In this document: piece after piece, positions 25,918-35,022 of the stretch | Layout of the letters: each line of letters opens with the position of its first letter | Numbering within the stretch: position 1 is the first letter of the stretch | NCBI RefSeq assembly: GCF_900156395.1 | Contig: NZ_FTNL01000006.1 | Coordinates: 1-64,000, forward strand | Direction: 5' to 3' | DNA from: Fluoribacter gormanii | GTDB taxonomy: Bacteria; Pseudomonadota; Gammaproteobacteria; Legionellales; Legionellaceae | DNA length: 64,000 nt | Program-made: the position numbers and the translations under genes | The notes under the pieces: model-generated | Databases searched by the model: none | Told to the model about the DNA's origin: nothing | What the model saw: the letters and a program-made list of their open reading frames with translations, nothing else

Positions 25918-26229
25918 TTAGTGTGATTTGACGTTTTTTTCAGCACACTTTTCGGCAACCGGATCAATTCCTGTCGCAATTTGCCCAAGCAATTTTTGAG
26001 CTTCCTTTCTTGCCATTTCAACTGTGAGTTTAGGATAACGACCTAAGGTAATGCGAGACAGTTTATTTTTTATCAGTTTTTCAACAAAGAAGGCTTTTGT
26101 ACCACTGGAAGTAACTCTGACACCAAATCCCTTCATAGCATCATCGTAATAATGTTTTTGTGCTGACTTACCAGGAGTCATTGAAACGGGTATTGGTAAT
26201 TTATCGACGACTGGTTTCGTGATCTTCAT
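25918..26229 (-). pseudogene. second integrase copy, N-terminal fragment
   Basis: This is a close duplicate of the N-terminal part of the integrase at 21888-22706: MKITKPVVDKLPIPVS, then GFGVRVTSSGTKAFFVEKL and ARKEAQKLLGQIATGIDP. Here the reading frame through LSRITLGRYPKLTVEM is intact, whereas the other copy is frameshifted there. It breaks off near AEKNVKSH after a frameshift and loss of the remainder. The ATG at 26229 is preceded by a G-rich ribosome-binding site. Confidence 0.8.
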
Positions 26230-26290
26230 CTTGCGATCACCCCCTTCTATAACTGTTATTTTCAATAACAATTACTAGGATTGTTCTAAT

Positions 26291-26902
26291 TTAGAATAGC
26301 ATCAAATCTATAGTATCTTCTTCATTTTCCTGTAAAGGTACATTTGAGAAAGTATTAATTAAGCTTCTGAATATATGTATTAAAGAGACAATAGGAATCA
26401 TGGCAATAGTTAATGCTATAGCCAGCGAATGTCTTAACACTTCGAGAGGAATTGCAATTGCCCAAGCGATTCCATTAATAATGGGTGTATTTTTTCTTTC
26501 TTCTAACCAGGTATCAGCAATTAACTTACGTGCTACCAATGGAAAAATTAAAAAATCCAATGCGCCTTTGACCCCTGTTTTACGAGTATAAACAGCATGG
26601 ATTTCGGAACCTACGATTACAGGGATCAGATAGGGACGAAAAAAAACTGTCATTATTTGCTCAAACAAATTTTTTTGAGAAGCGGGAGGTGGATGATCAT
26701 AATGATCTCCGACCAAACATGCATATGTTGCATCGATAGTTTCATACCAGCATAAATCTCTATTCCACTGTAATTGGATAAATTCCTGAGTTAACAGATC
26801 TGGTATTTCCTCAGACATTAATACATGCAGCAAAGGCTTGTTTCGATAGTTAATACCTGATGACTTGGACAAAGGATTTAGCGCTTTAAAAAAATGAGGC
26901 AT
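26291..26902 (-). CDS. hypothetical protein with C-terminal hydrophobic segments (203 aa)
   Basis: I do not recognise this protein. The first half is soluble (NYRNKPLLHVLMSEEIPDLL). The second half has two or three hydrophobic stretches (IINGIAWAIAIPLEVLRHSL, then ALTIAMIPIVSLIHIFRSLI), and it ends with an acidic tail (ENEEDTIDLMLF). Small hydrophobic proteins with acidic C-termini are frequent among Legionella-specific proteins. It stands alone beside the integrase fragment. Confidence 0.55.
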   Translation of the reverse strand: MPHFFKALNPLSKSSGINYRNKPLLHVLMSEEIPDLLTQEFIQLQWNRDLCWYETIDATYACLVGDHYDHPPPASQKNLFEQIMTVFFRPYLIPVIVGSEIHAVYTRKTGVKGALDFLIFPLVARKLIADTWLEERKNTPIINGIAWAIAIPLEVLRHSLAIALTIAMIPIVSLIHIFRSLINTFSNVPLQENEEDTIDLMLF

Positions 26903-27336
26903 AACGCTTTATTGTTTAATTTATTGATAAAATGAGAAAATTATAGCAATCATTTCTAATAGATACTATATCTCAATTACTGCTTGCTAATGAATGAAAA
27001 AAATTAAATTAGATGTAAAATTGGAGGCAATTGAATTTATTTAGCAATTATTTACCCATATTGATAAGCACAGTTCTTTTAATGCCAAGCCAAGCGATCA
27101 CAATACATCTGAAGAAATGCTTGTAGTTAAGGCTTTTAAGTCAAATTCTATCTTGTTCTAACTTCATCACGTTTAATACAATATTTAATCCATATGCTAC
27201 ACTAAATATAGTTTTGAGTTTATTGCGTAGTTCGGTGGGTAATCAGTTGCAGTTTTTAAAATATACTGAAAAATTAATATAAAGAAGATCAATTATTACA
27301 TAGGTGAACAGCAAATTTTAAATTACGGAGAATAGT
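26903..27336. other. intergenic gap
   Basis: AT-rich sequence with no reading frame of note. It must carry promoters for the divergent genes on either side, but no element is clear enough to place. Confidence 0.4.
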
Positions 27337-27822
27337 ATGAAAATAAAAGGAATTAGAAGAGCTTTTATATCTACGTTCTTGATGTCAACTTTAATCGCAG
27401 CATCTTCATTTGCCAGTTCTGAAGAAAGCGCCGTTAATAAAATAAATGCGGTTATTTCTCCCAAAATCTTTGAAAAGGCAAAACATAATGAAAACTGGAA
27501 GTTCGCATTCATGACCGGTAAAGATGCTCAGGTTGTTTTCATGAATATCACCCCCAAAACGAACCCCAACAATGAGATTGGGATGGAAACTCATAAATTT
27601 GATCAGGTCATATTTGTTGTTGAGGGGCAGGCTAAATCGGTTCTCAATGGAAAAAATTCAACCGTTACAGCAGGTGATATGATCTTTGTCCCTCAAGGGA
27701 TTCCTCATAATTTTATTAATCTTAATGCAAAAAAACCATTTAAAATAATTAGCATCTATTCAGCTACTGATATTCCTGAAAAAGCGGTATATAAACACAA
27801 ATCGGATATGCCACGAGATTGA
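27337..27822 (+). CDS. secreted cupin-domain protein
   Basis: Residues 1-27 form a signal peptide (KIKGIRRAFISTFLMSTLIA, then SSFAS), so the 161-residue product should be exported. The cupin barrel is seen in METHKFDQVIFVVEGQAKSV and DMIFVPQGIPHNFINLNA, with His residues in both motifs suited to bind a metal. Function within this broad family cannot be told. TACGGAGAATAGT precedes the start. The VIT transporter gene follows after 50 bp on the same strand. Confidence 0.85.
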   Translation: MKIKGIRRAFISTFLMSTLIAASSFASSEESAVNKINAVISPKIFEKAKHNENWKFAFMTGKDAQVVFMNITPKTNPNNEIGMETHKFDQVIFVVEGQAKSVLNGKNSTVTAGDMIFVPQGIPHNFINLNAKKPFKIISIYSATDIPEKAVYKHKSDMPRD

Positions 27823-27872
27823 CCTGGTGGCATTTCGCCCCAGACCTGTTTTTCATAGGAGGTTTGCCGTTT

Positions 27873-28562
27873 ATGCAACATAAAGAACATCATCGAATCG
27901 AACGAATTGGCTGGTTGCGTGCGGCCGTATTGGGCGCAAACGATGGTATTATATCTACAGCGAGCTTGTTGATTGGTGTTGCTGCGGCTCACACGCCATA
28001 TAATGGTATACTTATAGCCGGGATTGCCGGATTAATTGCTGGTGCCATGTCAATGGCTGCGGGTGAGTATATATCCGTAAGCTCTCAAGCAGATACAGAA
28101 AAATCTGCGCTACAACGTGAAAAGAGAGAACTTGAGGCAAGTTTACCGAATGAAATAGAAGAGCTAACCACCATATACATCAATCGGGGATTAGAACCCG
28201 GCCTTGCCAAAGAAGTTGTAAAGCAATTGATGGCTAAGGATGCTTTAGGTACACATGCTCGAGACGAGCTTGGTATTACAGAAATATCGAGTGCACGTCC
28301 GCTGCAGGCAGCAATGTTTTCGGCCTGCAGCTTTACTTTTGGTTCATTATTACCTCTATTAATCATATTTATTGTTCCCAGCACCTATCTTATTCTAACC
28401 ATATCCGTGATGACGGTTCTATTTTTGGCATTACTCGGAGGGGTTGCGGCACAGGTTGGGGGCGCTCGAATCATATTAGGATCAGTGCGGGTTGTGGTTT
28501 GGGGGACACTGGCGATGGTTGTGAGTGCAGGTATTGGTTCACTGTTGGGAATAGCGGTATAG
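27873..28562 (+). CDS. VIT1/CCC1-family iron/manganese transporter
   Basis: VIT-family proteins move Fe(II) or Mn(II) across membranes. The 229-residue protein begins HHRIERIGWLRAAVLGANDG, the family signature, followed by GIAGLIAGAMSMAAGEYISV and a cytoplasmic helical metal-binding-like loop (EKSALQREKRELEAS). Three more hydrophobic helices complete the usual five. I chose the ATG at 27873 because TAGGAGG lies upstream; the frame is open further left. The gene ends 11 bp before the tRNA-like repeat at 28574. Confidence 0.9.
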   Translation: MQHKEHHRIERIGWLRAAVLGANDGIISTASLLIGVAAAHTPYNGILIAGIAGLIAGAMSMAAGEYISVSSQADTEKSALQREKRELEASLPNEIEELTTIYINRGLEPGLAKEVVKQLMAKDALGTHARDELGITEISSARPLQAAMFSACSFTFGSLLPLLIIFIVPSTYLILTISVMTVLFLALLGGVAAQVGGARIILGSVRVVVWGTLAMVVSAGIGSLLGIAV

Positions 28563-28573
28563 ATTAATTCTGG

Positions 28574-28608
28574 GGTCACCCATTCGAGTCTCGTCCGAAG
28601 AGCCGATT
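28574..28608. repeat. degenerate tRNA-Asn 3'-end copy, candidate attachment site
   Basis: This 35-bp stretch matches 1431-1465 (T-arm and acceptor end of tRNA-Asn plus three bases) at 28 of 35 positions, including the exact block TTCGAGTCT and the blocks GTCCG and AGCC. Such a copy is the trace expected at the far end of an island inserted in the tRNA gene. The mismatches could reflect age, or derivation from another tRNA. Confidence 0.5.
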
Positions 28609-28612
28609 TTGG

Positions 28613-29302
28613 CTAACTCTTAAGAGTATTTTTTTCTTCTTTACTTTTCTCATCAGAACATTGACTATCGATTTCTTGAATTTTCTCTTGTAAATTGGAG
28701 CGCCAAATACTGTTTTTAATCAGTCGACCATGTGTTTGCTTGGTCTCTTCCTTTCGTGTTTGCCACTCTTTCTGCCAGTTTTTGTCTTCCCAAAAAGGAG
28801 TAACAGGCTTTAATGTAGTTACATCAGAATTTGTTTCAAGACTTACAAACTTAACTGTATTTAAAGCAACTTTAGAAAATTCAGGGCCAAATTCTGTTGC
28901 TAATTTATAGACTCTTCGTAGTTCTGTAAGCGTGACCCATTTATCGGTAGGATCGTACTCTCTTTCAGCAATTTGTTTTGGGTCATAACTCGCATCACTT
29001 TTCCCCACTACAAAAATTAAAGGAACTATCGGTTTGCCTTCTTTTTGCTTCTTATAATTTTCAACAATTAAGTCGTTAAGAATAAACTTAAAATAATTAT
29101 ACATAGAATAGGGATTATTTTTGCTTAGGTCTGCATTTTTGGTATCGTAATTATCAGAATGAACCGCTTTCATCTCATCATTTTGATTGATGGCTTCACA
29201 GAGCTTTTTATAGTCATATTTGCCAAAACCAAATACAACAACTTCGGAACTCTCACCACATAGTTCTCTTATTGATTGTCGATCAACTTTCATATTTATC
29301 AA
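28613..29302 (-). CDS. hypothetical protein with Glu/Lys-rich tail (229 aa)
   Basis: I do not recognise this protein. It is soluble, with a possible Rossmann-like start (VVVFGFGKYDYKKLCEAI) and a stretch VPLIFVVGKSDASYDPKQ. The last 25 residues are rich in Glu, Lys and Ser (EKIQEIDSQCSDEKSKEEKN), like the E-block signal near the C-terminus of Dot/Icm substrates. It ends just after the tRNA-like repeat, so it may be the first gene outside the island. Confidence 0.55.
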   Translation of the reverse strand: MINMKVDRQSIRELCGESSEVVVFGFGKYDYKKLCEAINQNDEMKAVHSDNYDTKNADLSKNNPYSMYNYFKFILNDLIVENYKKQKEGKPIVPLIFVVGKSDASYDPKQIAEREYDPTDKWVTLTELRRVYKLATEFGPEFSKVALNTVKFVSLETNSDVTTLKPVTPFWEDKNWQKEWQTRKEETKQTHGRLIKNSIWRSNLQEKIQEIDSQCSDEKSKEEKNTLKS

Positions 29303-29852
29303 ACAAAAAGTTAGATTAATATAATTATAGACTAATTATTAATCTATTTTTGTTGAAAGGCCTTTCTAACACCTCGCTATTCTTAGTAATTATTTTTCTT
29401 CTTCAGGCTTTTTATACCGCCACATTCAGTGTTGGAATCGATCTTTTCTGCGCTCCTGCATGCCCCATGCAGATGACAATAAATGAACTTCGTCTCACAA
29501 CAAAAAACACAGTTGACTTTTTTTGAGCATTTTGGTCTACTGACTTTGATTCAACGACTTCATCGTTGCGTCAAAGAAGTACATAAGGAAGGATACAATT
29601 GCTTAGAATATTGCTGTTAGTAGAGATACCCCTAACTGTTGCATGTTCTCCCTATCAAAAAAAATAAAAATCAAGAGCCCTGTCTGTTTATGGAAATTTA
29701 AACTAATGACACTCAAAGCTGTTGTACCTATGGAAATTTGAAGAGTACCGTCTTCCATTAAAAAGCGGAATCTTAATAAAAACCAATCAATTGATTTTGG
29801 AAGCAAGTCGCTGTGGATAGAAGATGGAAGCAAGAGATTAAGGATAGACAAA
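29303..29852. other. intergenic gap of 550 bp
   Basis: No credible gene is visible. A minus-strand frame at 29603-29851 starts with TTG, lacks a ribosome-binding site and encodes only a hydrophobic, low-complexity peptide. A short inverted repeat GCATGCCCCATGC lies at about 29458-29470. Confidence 0.4.
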
Positions 29853-30944
29853 ATGATGTCGAAAATTAGACTATTTAAACCATTACCTCAGAGAAATACC
29901 ACATCTGTGATTAAAGAAGTGCATGCTGAAAATAAACCAAGCCTTCTCAAAGGCTCTTATACTGGTCAGCGATGGCGACACAAAAGCATGGAAAAAACCT
30001 TGGATTGGATCACTGATTTAAAAAGATCAGAGGAATTACACAAGCAAGCACAATCTAATTTAAACCTATGGGCCAAAAAGAAATCAGCTTCTCCAAAGTT
30101 AGTTGAAGTAGTTCATAAGGATTGGGGGCTTGCAGCGCTTGAAGCAACCAAAAAATATGGCGTACCTTATTCGGTACTCAATATGGCAAATCCGCAGTTT
30201 CCTGGAGGCGCTGCCCTGGAGGGCGGAAGTGCCCAAGAGGAAAATATTTGGCATCGAAGTACCTGTGCTCAATCTTTATTAGACAATATGATTTATCTAG
30301 ATGAGAAAGCCAAGGCATTTTGCTACCGTGACCCAGCAAGAATGCTTTTAGAAGCCAAGATAAAAATGACTGCGGAAGAACTTGAGGCATTAAAAAATCA
30401 CAGTGGCGAAACAGACTCCCAAGGATATAAAGTATTTTTTAGCCCAGAATCCAGGGTCTGTTTCAGAGGGCCTGAAATAGCGTTTCCTACTGATCCTGAA
30501 GACTTTACACCAGCACACTATATTGCAGATAGTGACTTGAGTTACGCCTTTCTTCCTGAGTCAGATATTTTCCCATTTTATGAATTAAGATCAGCAGCGC
30601 CGCAACTTTCTTCCACACCCCACGCCTTGGATCTTGAAACCAAGGAACAATATATAGCGGATCTAAGAAGACGCATCGCCGCCCAACTCGATACATTAAT
30701 TCTTGCAAAACAGCCCAATGCAATTTTAGGCGCCTGGGGTTGTGGGGAATTTAAAAATGATCCTGAAATAGTTGCCAAGGTATATAGTGAAGAAATTGAG
30801 AAACGAGCCCATTTCTTCGACCATCTTGTGTTCCCAATAATTAATACAGGATCACACAATAACTATGCCATATTTAATCAGCAACTCACGGGCATAAAAC
30901 TTGGAAATCCACGTTCTGTTGGTTCAGATTTAAGCCTTGATTAA
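29853..30944 (+). CDS. TIGR02452-type PARG-like macrodomain protein (ADP-ribose glycohydrolase)
   Basis: Proteins of this family have the microbial poly(ADP-ribose) glycohydrolase fold and remove ADP-ribose from proteins. This 363-residue protein shows the core NMANPQFPGGAALEGGSAQE followed by ENIWHRST, with the adjacent Glu pair used in catalysis. The C-terminal half has NAILGAWGCGEFKNDPEIVA, the family loop that binds the diphosphate. It has no signal peptide. AAGGA precedes the ATG pair. In Legionella it could act on host ADP-ribosylation as an effector, or on bacterial targets; the sequence does not decide. Confidence 0.82.
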   Translation: MMSKIRLFKPLPQRNTTSVIKEVHAENKPSLLKGSYTGQRWRHKSMEKTLDWITDLKRSEELHKQAQSNLNLWAKKKSASPKLVEVVHKDWGLAALEATKKYGVPYSVLNMANPQFPGGAALEGGSAQEENIWHRSTCAQSLLDNMIYLDEKAKAFCYRDPARMLLEAKIKMTAEELEALKNHSGETDSQGYKVFFSPESRVCFRGPEIAFPTDPEDFTPAHYIADSDLSYAFLPESDIFPFYELRSAAPQLSSTPHALDLETKEQYIADLRRRIAAQLDTLILAKQPNAILGAWGCGEFKNDPEIVAKVYSEEIEKRAHFFDHLVFPIINTGSHNNYAIFNQQLTGIKLGNPRSVGSDLSLD

Positions 30945-30993
30945 ATGATTGTATGACATATCAAAAACCGTTTTAAAGGCTTGTCCCATCCAA

Positions 30994-31034
30994 ACCGCTA
31001 AATGTTCAAGGACTGAAACTTTAGCGGTGTTTTC
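30994..31034 (+). terminator. rho-independent terminator
   Basis: ACCGCTAAA at 30994-31002 pairs perfectly with TTTAGCGGT at 31020-31028 and is followed by GTTTTCC. It terminates the PARG-like gene. Confidence 0.7.
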
Positions 31035-31096
31035 CTTATATCTGCCTTAATTCAAGCTACACTTGTTATATAACCTTATTTAAGGAAATAGTAAGA

Positions 31097-32125
31097 ATGA
31101 GTAGCAAAGCACCCGTTGTAATTGGTGACGTGAAAATTAAGCCGGGTTACCGCAAAACTGTTTTATTACCCATGCCCAAATTATATGACTGGACGCCAAT
31201 CAGTTTGCCAATACATGTCATTAACGGCGTGGAAGAAGGCCCCTCGTTATGCATTACTGCAGCCATTCATGGGGATGAAATCAATGGAGTTGAGATCATC
31301 AGACGCTTCTTGAAAAAAAAGGGATTAAAAAATATCAAAGGAAATGTCATTGCGATTCCTATTGTCAATGTATACGGTTTTCTATACCAGGAACGATACT
31401 TAATGGATCGAAGAGACTTAAATCGATCGTTTCCAGGCAGTTCAAATGGTTCACTTGCCTCCATTCTGGCTGAAATTATCAGCAAGCAAATTTTATCTCA
31501 ATCAACTCACGCGATTGATTTACACACCGGCTCCAATCATCGCTTTAATTTACCTCAAATTAGAGCAAATCTTGATATGCCAGGTGTTGAAGATCTGGCT
31601 CTTGCTTTTAATGTTCCAGTCATTCTGCATTCAACATTCAGAGATGGTTCCATGCGAGAATATGCGAATGAGCAAGGTATTCCTATTTTGGTATATGAAG
31701 CAGGAGAGTCTTTGCGTTTTGATGAGTTATCCATCAGAACGGGTATTAATGGTATTTTGAGTGTTATGGGAGCCTTAGGAATGGTGCAACCGGGACGATA
31801 CAGAGTAAAAAAATGTACCCCTACTGTATCCAGGAACAGTTATTGGATAAGAGCTCCTATAAGCGGCATTTTAAGACACATTAAAAAATCAGGAGATCGG
31901 GTCACCAAAGGACAAGTAATTGCGATTATCGCCAATCCAACCAGTACGGAAGAATACAAATTAAAATCACCTCTTTCTGGCATTATTATTGGTGAAAATA
32001 TGCTGCCGCTTGTGCATTCAGGACAGGCCTTGTTTCATATCGCCAGCTTTGAAAAATTAACGGTTGTTGAAGAGCAGCTGGGTAATTTGCAAGAAGCATT
32101 TGATCTGAGTGATTATGAAGAGTGA
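31097..32125 (+). CDS. succinylglutamate desuccinylase/aspartoacylase-family zinc enzyme
   Basis: M14-like enzymes of this family hydrolyse N-acyl amino acids or short peptides. Zinc ligands are seen in AAIHGDEINGVEI (His, Glu) and AIDLHTGS (His), with the general base in VYEAGESLRF. The C-terminal 90 residues form a small beta domain (RAPISGILRHIKKSGDRVTK, then SPLSGIIIGENML) like a lipoyl or hammerhead fold. The length of 342 residues is standard for the bacterial AstE-like group. The natural substrate cannot be told. Confidence 0.88.
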   Translation: MSSKAPVVIGDVKIKPGYRKTVLLPMPKLYDWTPISLPIHVINGVEEGPSLCITAAIHGDEINGVEIIRRFLKKKGLKNIKGNVIAIPIVNVYGFLYQERYLMDRRDLNRSFPGSSNGSLASILAEIISKQILSQSTHAIDLHTGSNHRFNLPQIRANLDMPGVEDLALAFNVPVILHSTFRDGSMREYANEQGIPILVYEAGESLRFDELSIRTGINGILSVMGALGMVQPGRYRVKKCTPTVSRNSYWIRAPISGILRHIKKSGDRVTKGQVIAIIANPTSTEEYKLKSPLSGIIIGENMLPLVHSGQALFHIASFEKLTVVEEQLGNLQEAFDLSDYEE

Positions 32126-32130
32126 CTACC

Positions 32131-32820
32131 TCAAAAATAATCCAGCCACAATCGTAATAATGCAGTGACCGCTTGGGGTGATTCCATAGGTGCCATATGG
32201 CCAGAATCCTCAATAATCGCCAATTTTGCATTGGGAATTTTGTCTGCCAACTCGGTATGAACGGCCAGAGAAAAATTTTTATCCTGGCGTGCATGAATGA
32301 CTAAAGTAGGCATCGCAAGTGATGCAAGGAACGAGCTACATTCTTCGCGAGCTAACAGGATTTTTTGCTGAGAAAGAAAGGCCTGTTGGCCAACACTTAG
32401 AAACATGGAACGCACTTCCACCTTAACGCGGTCATCGTACACATAATGATCTGCAAGTGCCGCAGCAACTGTCTGAAAATTGCCCTGCTCAACTTTTTGT
32501 ATCATTTCTATTCTGTTTTGATGTTTTTCTTCGGAGTCTTGTTGCGCAGAAGTATTCAATAAGCATAATTTTAAAATGCGCTCCGGAGCCCTCCTGGCAA
32601 GTTCCAACGCCAACCATCCACCCATCGAATGTCCTGCCAGAAAAAACCTCCCTTCAACATGGTTTAACACCCTTTGGAGCAAATCCTCAGTAGTGTTGCC
32701 ATGTACCAAGGGAATGGTTTGACAACTCACCAGATCTTGCAAATGATGTGTTTGATAAGCCCATACGCGATGATCCGACAAAACACCTGGTAAAAAAACC
32801 AATGTTTTTTTTGACACCAT
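32131..32820 (-). CDS. alpha/beta hydrolase
   Basis: The 229-residue protein has the MenH-like layout: oxyanion region LVFLPGVLSDHRVW, nucleophile in GHSMGGW, acid in HARQDKNFS and histidine in EDSGHMAPMESP. It could be an esterase, a lactonase or a C-C hydrolase. It is convergent with the AstE-like gene, with stops 5 bp apart. The substrate is unknown. Confidence 0.88.
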   Translation of the reverse strand: MVSKKTLVFLPGVLSDHRVWAYQTHHLQDLVSCQTIPLVHGNTTEDLLQRVLNHVEGRFFLAGHSMGGWLALELARRAPERILKLCLLNTSAQQDSEEKHQNRIEMIQKVEQGNFQTVAAALADHYVYDDRVKVEVRSMFLSVGQQAFLSQQKILLAREECSSFLASLAMPTLVIHARQDKNFSLAVHTELADKIPNAKLAIIEDSGHMAPMESPQAVTALLRLWLDYF

Positions 32821-32963
32821 AATCCCTCATTAAGAAAAAAGTTTTTGTAAATCGGAACACCAAACATGTTGGCATTGATCATTCATTACAGATAATATCA
32901 ATAAAAAAAGAGAAAAACAGTGGATAAAATTATCCCTTTTTAATCCTAATGAAGGTTGTGTTT

Positions 32964-33725
32964 ATGGCCAATAAATCTCTGGATACTTATTTAAGCTTAT
33001 GCACCCAGGTCTATGATCTGAGTAAGCCGCATCCGCCACAGGATGCCTGGAATTTTTATTTGAGTTATGCAAATGAGACCGAAGGGCCTATATTAGAGCC
33101 CATGTGCGGTACGGGACGTTTTCTGCTTCCTCTGTTGACGGAAGGGTTTGCGATTGAAGGATTTGATGCCAGCCAATCGATGCTGGATGCGCTACACGCC
33201 AAAGCAAAAGCACAACAGTTAGACCCCAAGGTCTGGCATGGGTATCTTGAAGAGCTCAGCCAGGCAAAGCAATATGGACTCATCTTTATTCCGAGCGGTT
33301 CATTTGGCTTAATCATTGATATAGAGGTGATTAAACAATCGCTAAAGGTTATTTATCATCATTTAAAAGAAGGGGGTGTTTTCGTGTTTGAAACGGAAAC
33401 CTCAAATGCTGTGCCTAAAGAATTGGGTATTTGGCGTGGTTCGCGTTGGCATCATGCCGATGGACAAACTATTTTGCTCAGTCAGCTGGCCCTGCTTGAA
33501 GAATCCCTTTGTTATTCGATTGGCAAATATGAGTTAATTGAGGCAAATCAACTCATTAAAACGGAAATCGAGGAATATAAGATTCGTCTTTATGATGACC
33601 CATCTCTTTTACTCGACTTACTTCAGGATACGGGTTTTAGAGAAATTCGTTTGCTCAAAGCATTTGATAGGACCGCATCGCCTGACAGACAGGATGAGAC
33701 AATTCTCTATGAATGCAGAAAATGA
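32964..33725 (+). CDS. class I SAM-dependent methyltransferase
   Basis: Motif I is ILEPMCGTGRFLLPLLTEGF and motif II has the acidic residue in IEGFDASQSMLD. Motif IV-like sequence is YGLIFIPSGSFGLI and a post-motif is HHLKEGGVFVFETET. The ATG at 32964 has GAAGG 8 nt upstream and is preferred over the in-frame ATG at 32949. The small-molecule substrate is unknown. The next gene, a kinase of the aminoglycoside phosphotransferase fold, overlaps its 3' end, so the two are probably co-expressed. Confidence 0.85.
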   Translation: MANKSLDTYLSLCTQVYDLSKPHPPQDAWNFYLSYANETEGPILEPMCGTGRFLLPLLTEGFAIEGFDASQSMLDALHAKAKAQQLDPKVWHGYLEELSQAKQYGLIFIPSGSFGLIIDIEVIKQSLKVIYHHLKEGGVFVFETETSNAVPKELGIWRGSRWHHADGQTILLSQLALLEESLCYSIGKYELIEANQLIKTEIEEYKIRLYDDPSLLLDLLQDTGFREIRLLKAFDRTASPDRQDETILYECRK

Positions 33726-34695
33726 TTCAGCGCTTCGTTGGGCGCAAAACTACCTGAATCAACAGGGTTATTCCATACAAGGAGCGTCTAAATTAATACA
33801 AAACACCTCCTGGGCCAAGGTATATCAATTGGCCACAACAAGAGGCTATTTGTATTTAAAACAAATCCCAGAAGCATTTGCTATTGAGCCTGATTTATTA
33901 TTATACCTGCGGAGTTTTTTCCCTGCCCTGGTGCCGGAAGTACTTGCCCACAATCCAGATTTGCGCTGTTTTTTGATGAGTGACCGAGGAACACCACTTA
34001 AAAAACAATTGGCCATCAACGTTCAGCTTGATTTAGCCAGAGAAGCTCTTAAATCCTATGTGGTAATCCAAACGGGACTTATAAGCCAAATTGATTCGCT
34101 ACTGGCACTTGGAGTACCTGATTGGCGTTTGGCGAAGCTCCCTGATTTATATTTAAAATTATTGGATGACGCCGAGTTTTTGATCCAAGATGGTTTCACC
34201 TCAAATGAGCAGCAACATCTCATCTCGCATCACTCCAGGTTTGCAGCGCTTTGTCAGCAGCTTGCCCAGTATTCTATTCCAGAAACAATAGAACATAGTG
34301 ATTTTCACGAAAATAATATCCTCTATCAAGCACAACATCTTACAATTATTGATTGGGGTGAAAGTGTTCTTTCTCATCCTTTTTTTTCTTTAATTTCTTT
34401 TTTGATGAACATGATGCACACTCATCAAATGAACGAGCAAAATAAAATCTATAGTCAATTACGTGATAGCTATTTGGGTCATTGGCATGCTTTTGAATCT
34501 CAGGAACGCTTGTTGAATGCATTTGCTTTGGCAAAACGTTTAAGCCCAATCAAATACTGCTTAAGTTTTTATCGGTTGACTCAATGTCCAGGATGGGAGG
34601 CTGGCAAACGTCATCAAGGGCGGATAGCACATGGGTTACGTACATTCATCCAGTCTGAGACAAAACAATACGCTCATTCCCATAATAAAACATAA
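33709..34695 (+). CDS. aminoglycoside phosphotransferase (APH)-fold kinase
   Basis: The catalytic loop reads TIEHSDFHENNILYQAQ and the metal site IIDWGESVLSHPFFSL, the classic APH/choline-kinase pattern. The frame is open further left but overlaps the methyltransferase gene. I chose the ATG at 33709, which overlaps the methyltransferase end by 17 bp and gives 328 residues. Substrates in this fold include choline, homoserine, sugars and antibiotics; none can be picked here. The overlap points to a two-gene operon. Confidence 0.85.
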   Translation: MNAENDSALRWAQNYLNQQGYSIQGASKLIQNTSWAKVYQLATTRGYLYLKQIPEAFAIEPDLLLYLRSFFPALVPEVLAHNPDLRCFLMSDRGTPLKKQLAINVQLDLAREALKSYVVIQTGLISQIDSLLALGVPDWRLAKLPDLYLKLLDDAEFLIQDGFTSNEQQHLISHHSRFAALCQQLAQYSIPETIEHSDFHENNILYQAQHLTIIDWGESVLSHPFFSLISFLMNMMHTHQMNEQNKIYSQLRDSYLGHWHAFESQERLLNAFALAKRLSPIKYCLSFYRLTQCPGWEAGKRHQGRIAHGLRTFIQSETKQYAHSHNKT

Positions 34696-35022
34696 CGTAT
34701 GCCTGGTTGAAGCAAAGCGTGTCTCCCCCGGGCTTGCTGCCATCATGTGCGGGCTACAATCTGGTTTCTTAACCTGAAGATTTTTTATCACTTATAGCAC
34801 AGCTTTTTCCGCCATTTTTCGAGTCTATCAGTCCTGGTAATCAGCAAATCAGCGCGATAAAGGGTAAAGATAAACCTCTAACAATATCAGTACAAACGGG
34901 CGTGATCTCGAATTAGTGTCTTGTCTAAGTCAACGATTCCAGTCCGTCGCTGCTCTTTACATCACCATATTGATAAGTAGAATCCATTTGTTTATTGATT
35001 AATCGTTCACCCCAGGAATCCC
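34696..35022. other. intergenic gap
   Basis: No gene and no clear promoter or terminator is visible. Some GC-richer pieces (CCCCCGGGC at about 34724) resemble decayed palindromic repeats. Confidence 0.35.

Noticed and set aside
28574-28608. A second, complete tRNA gene
   Set aside because: Only the T-arm and acceptor-end part is present; no D-arm or anticodon arm precedes it.
29603-29851. Minus-strand reading frame of 82 codons
   Set aside because: TTG start without ribosome-binding site and hydrophobic low-complexity product; overlaps the promoter of the PARG-like gene.
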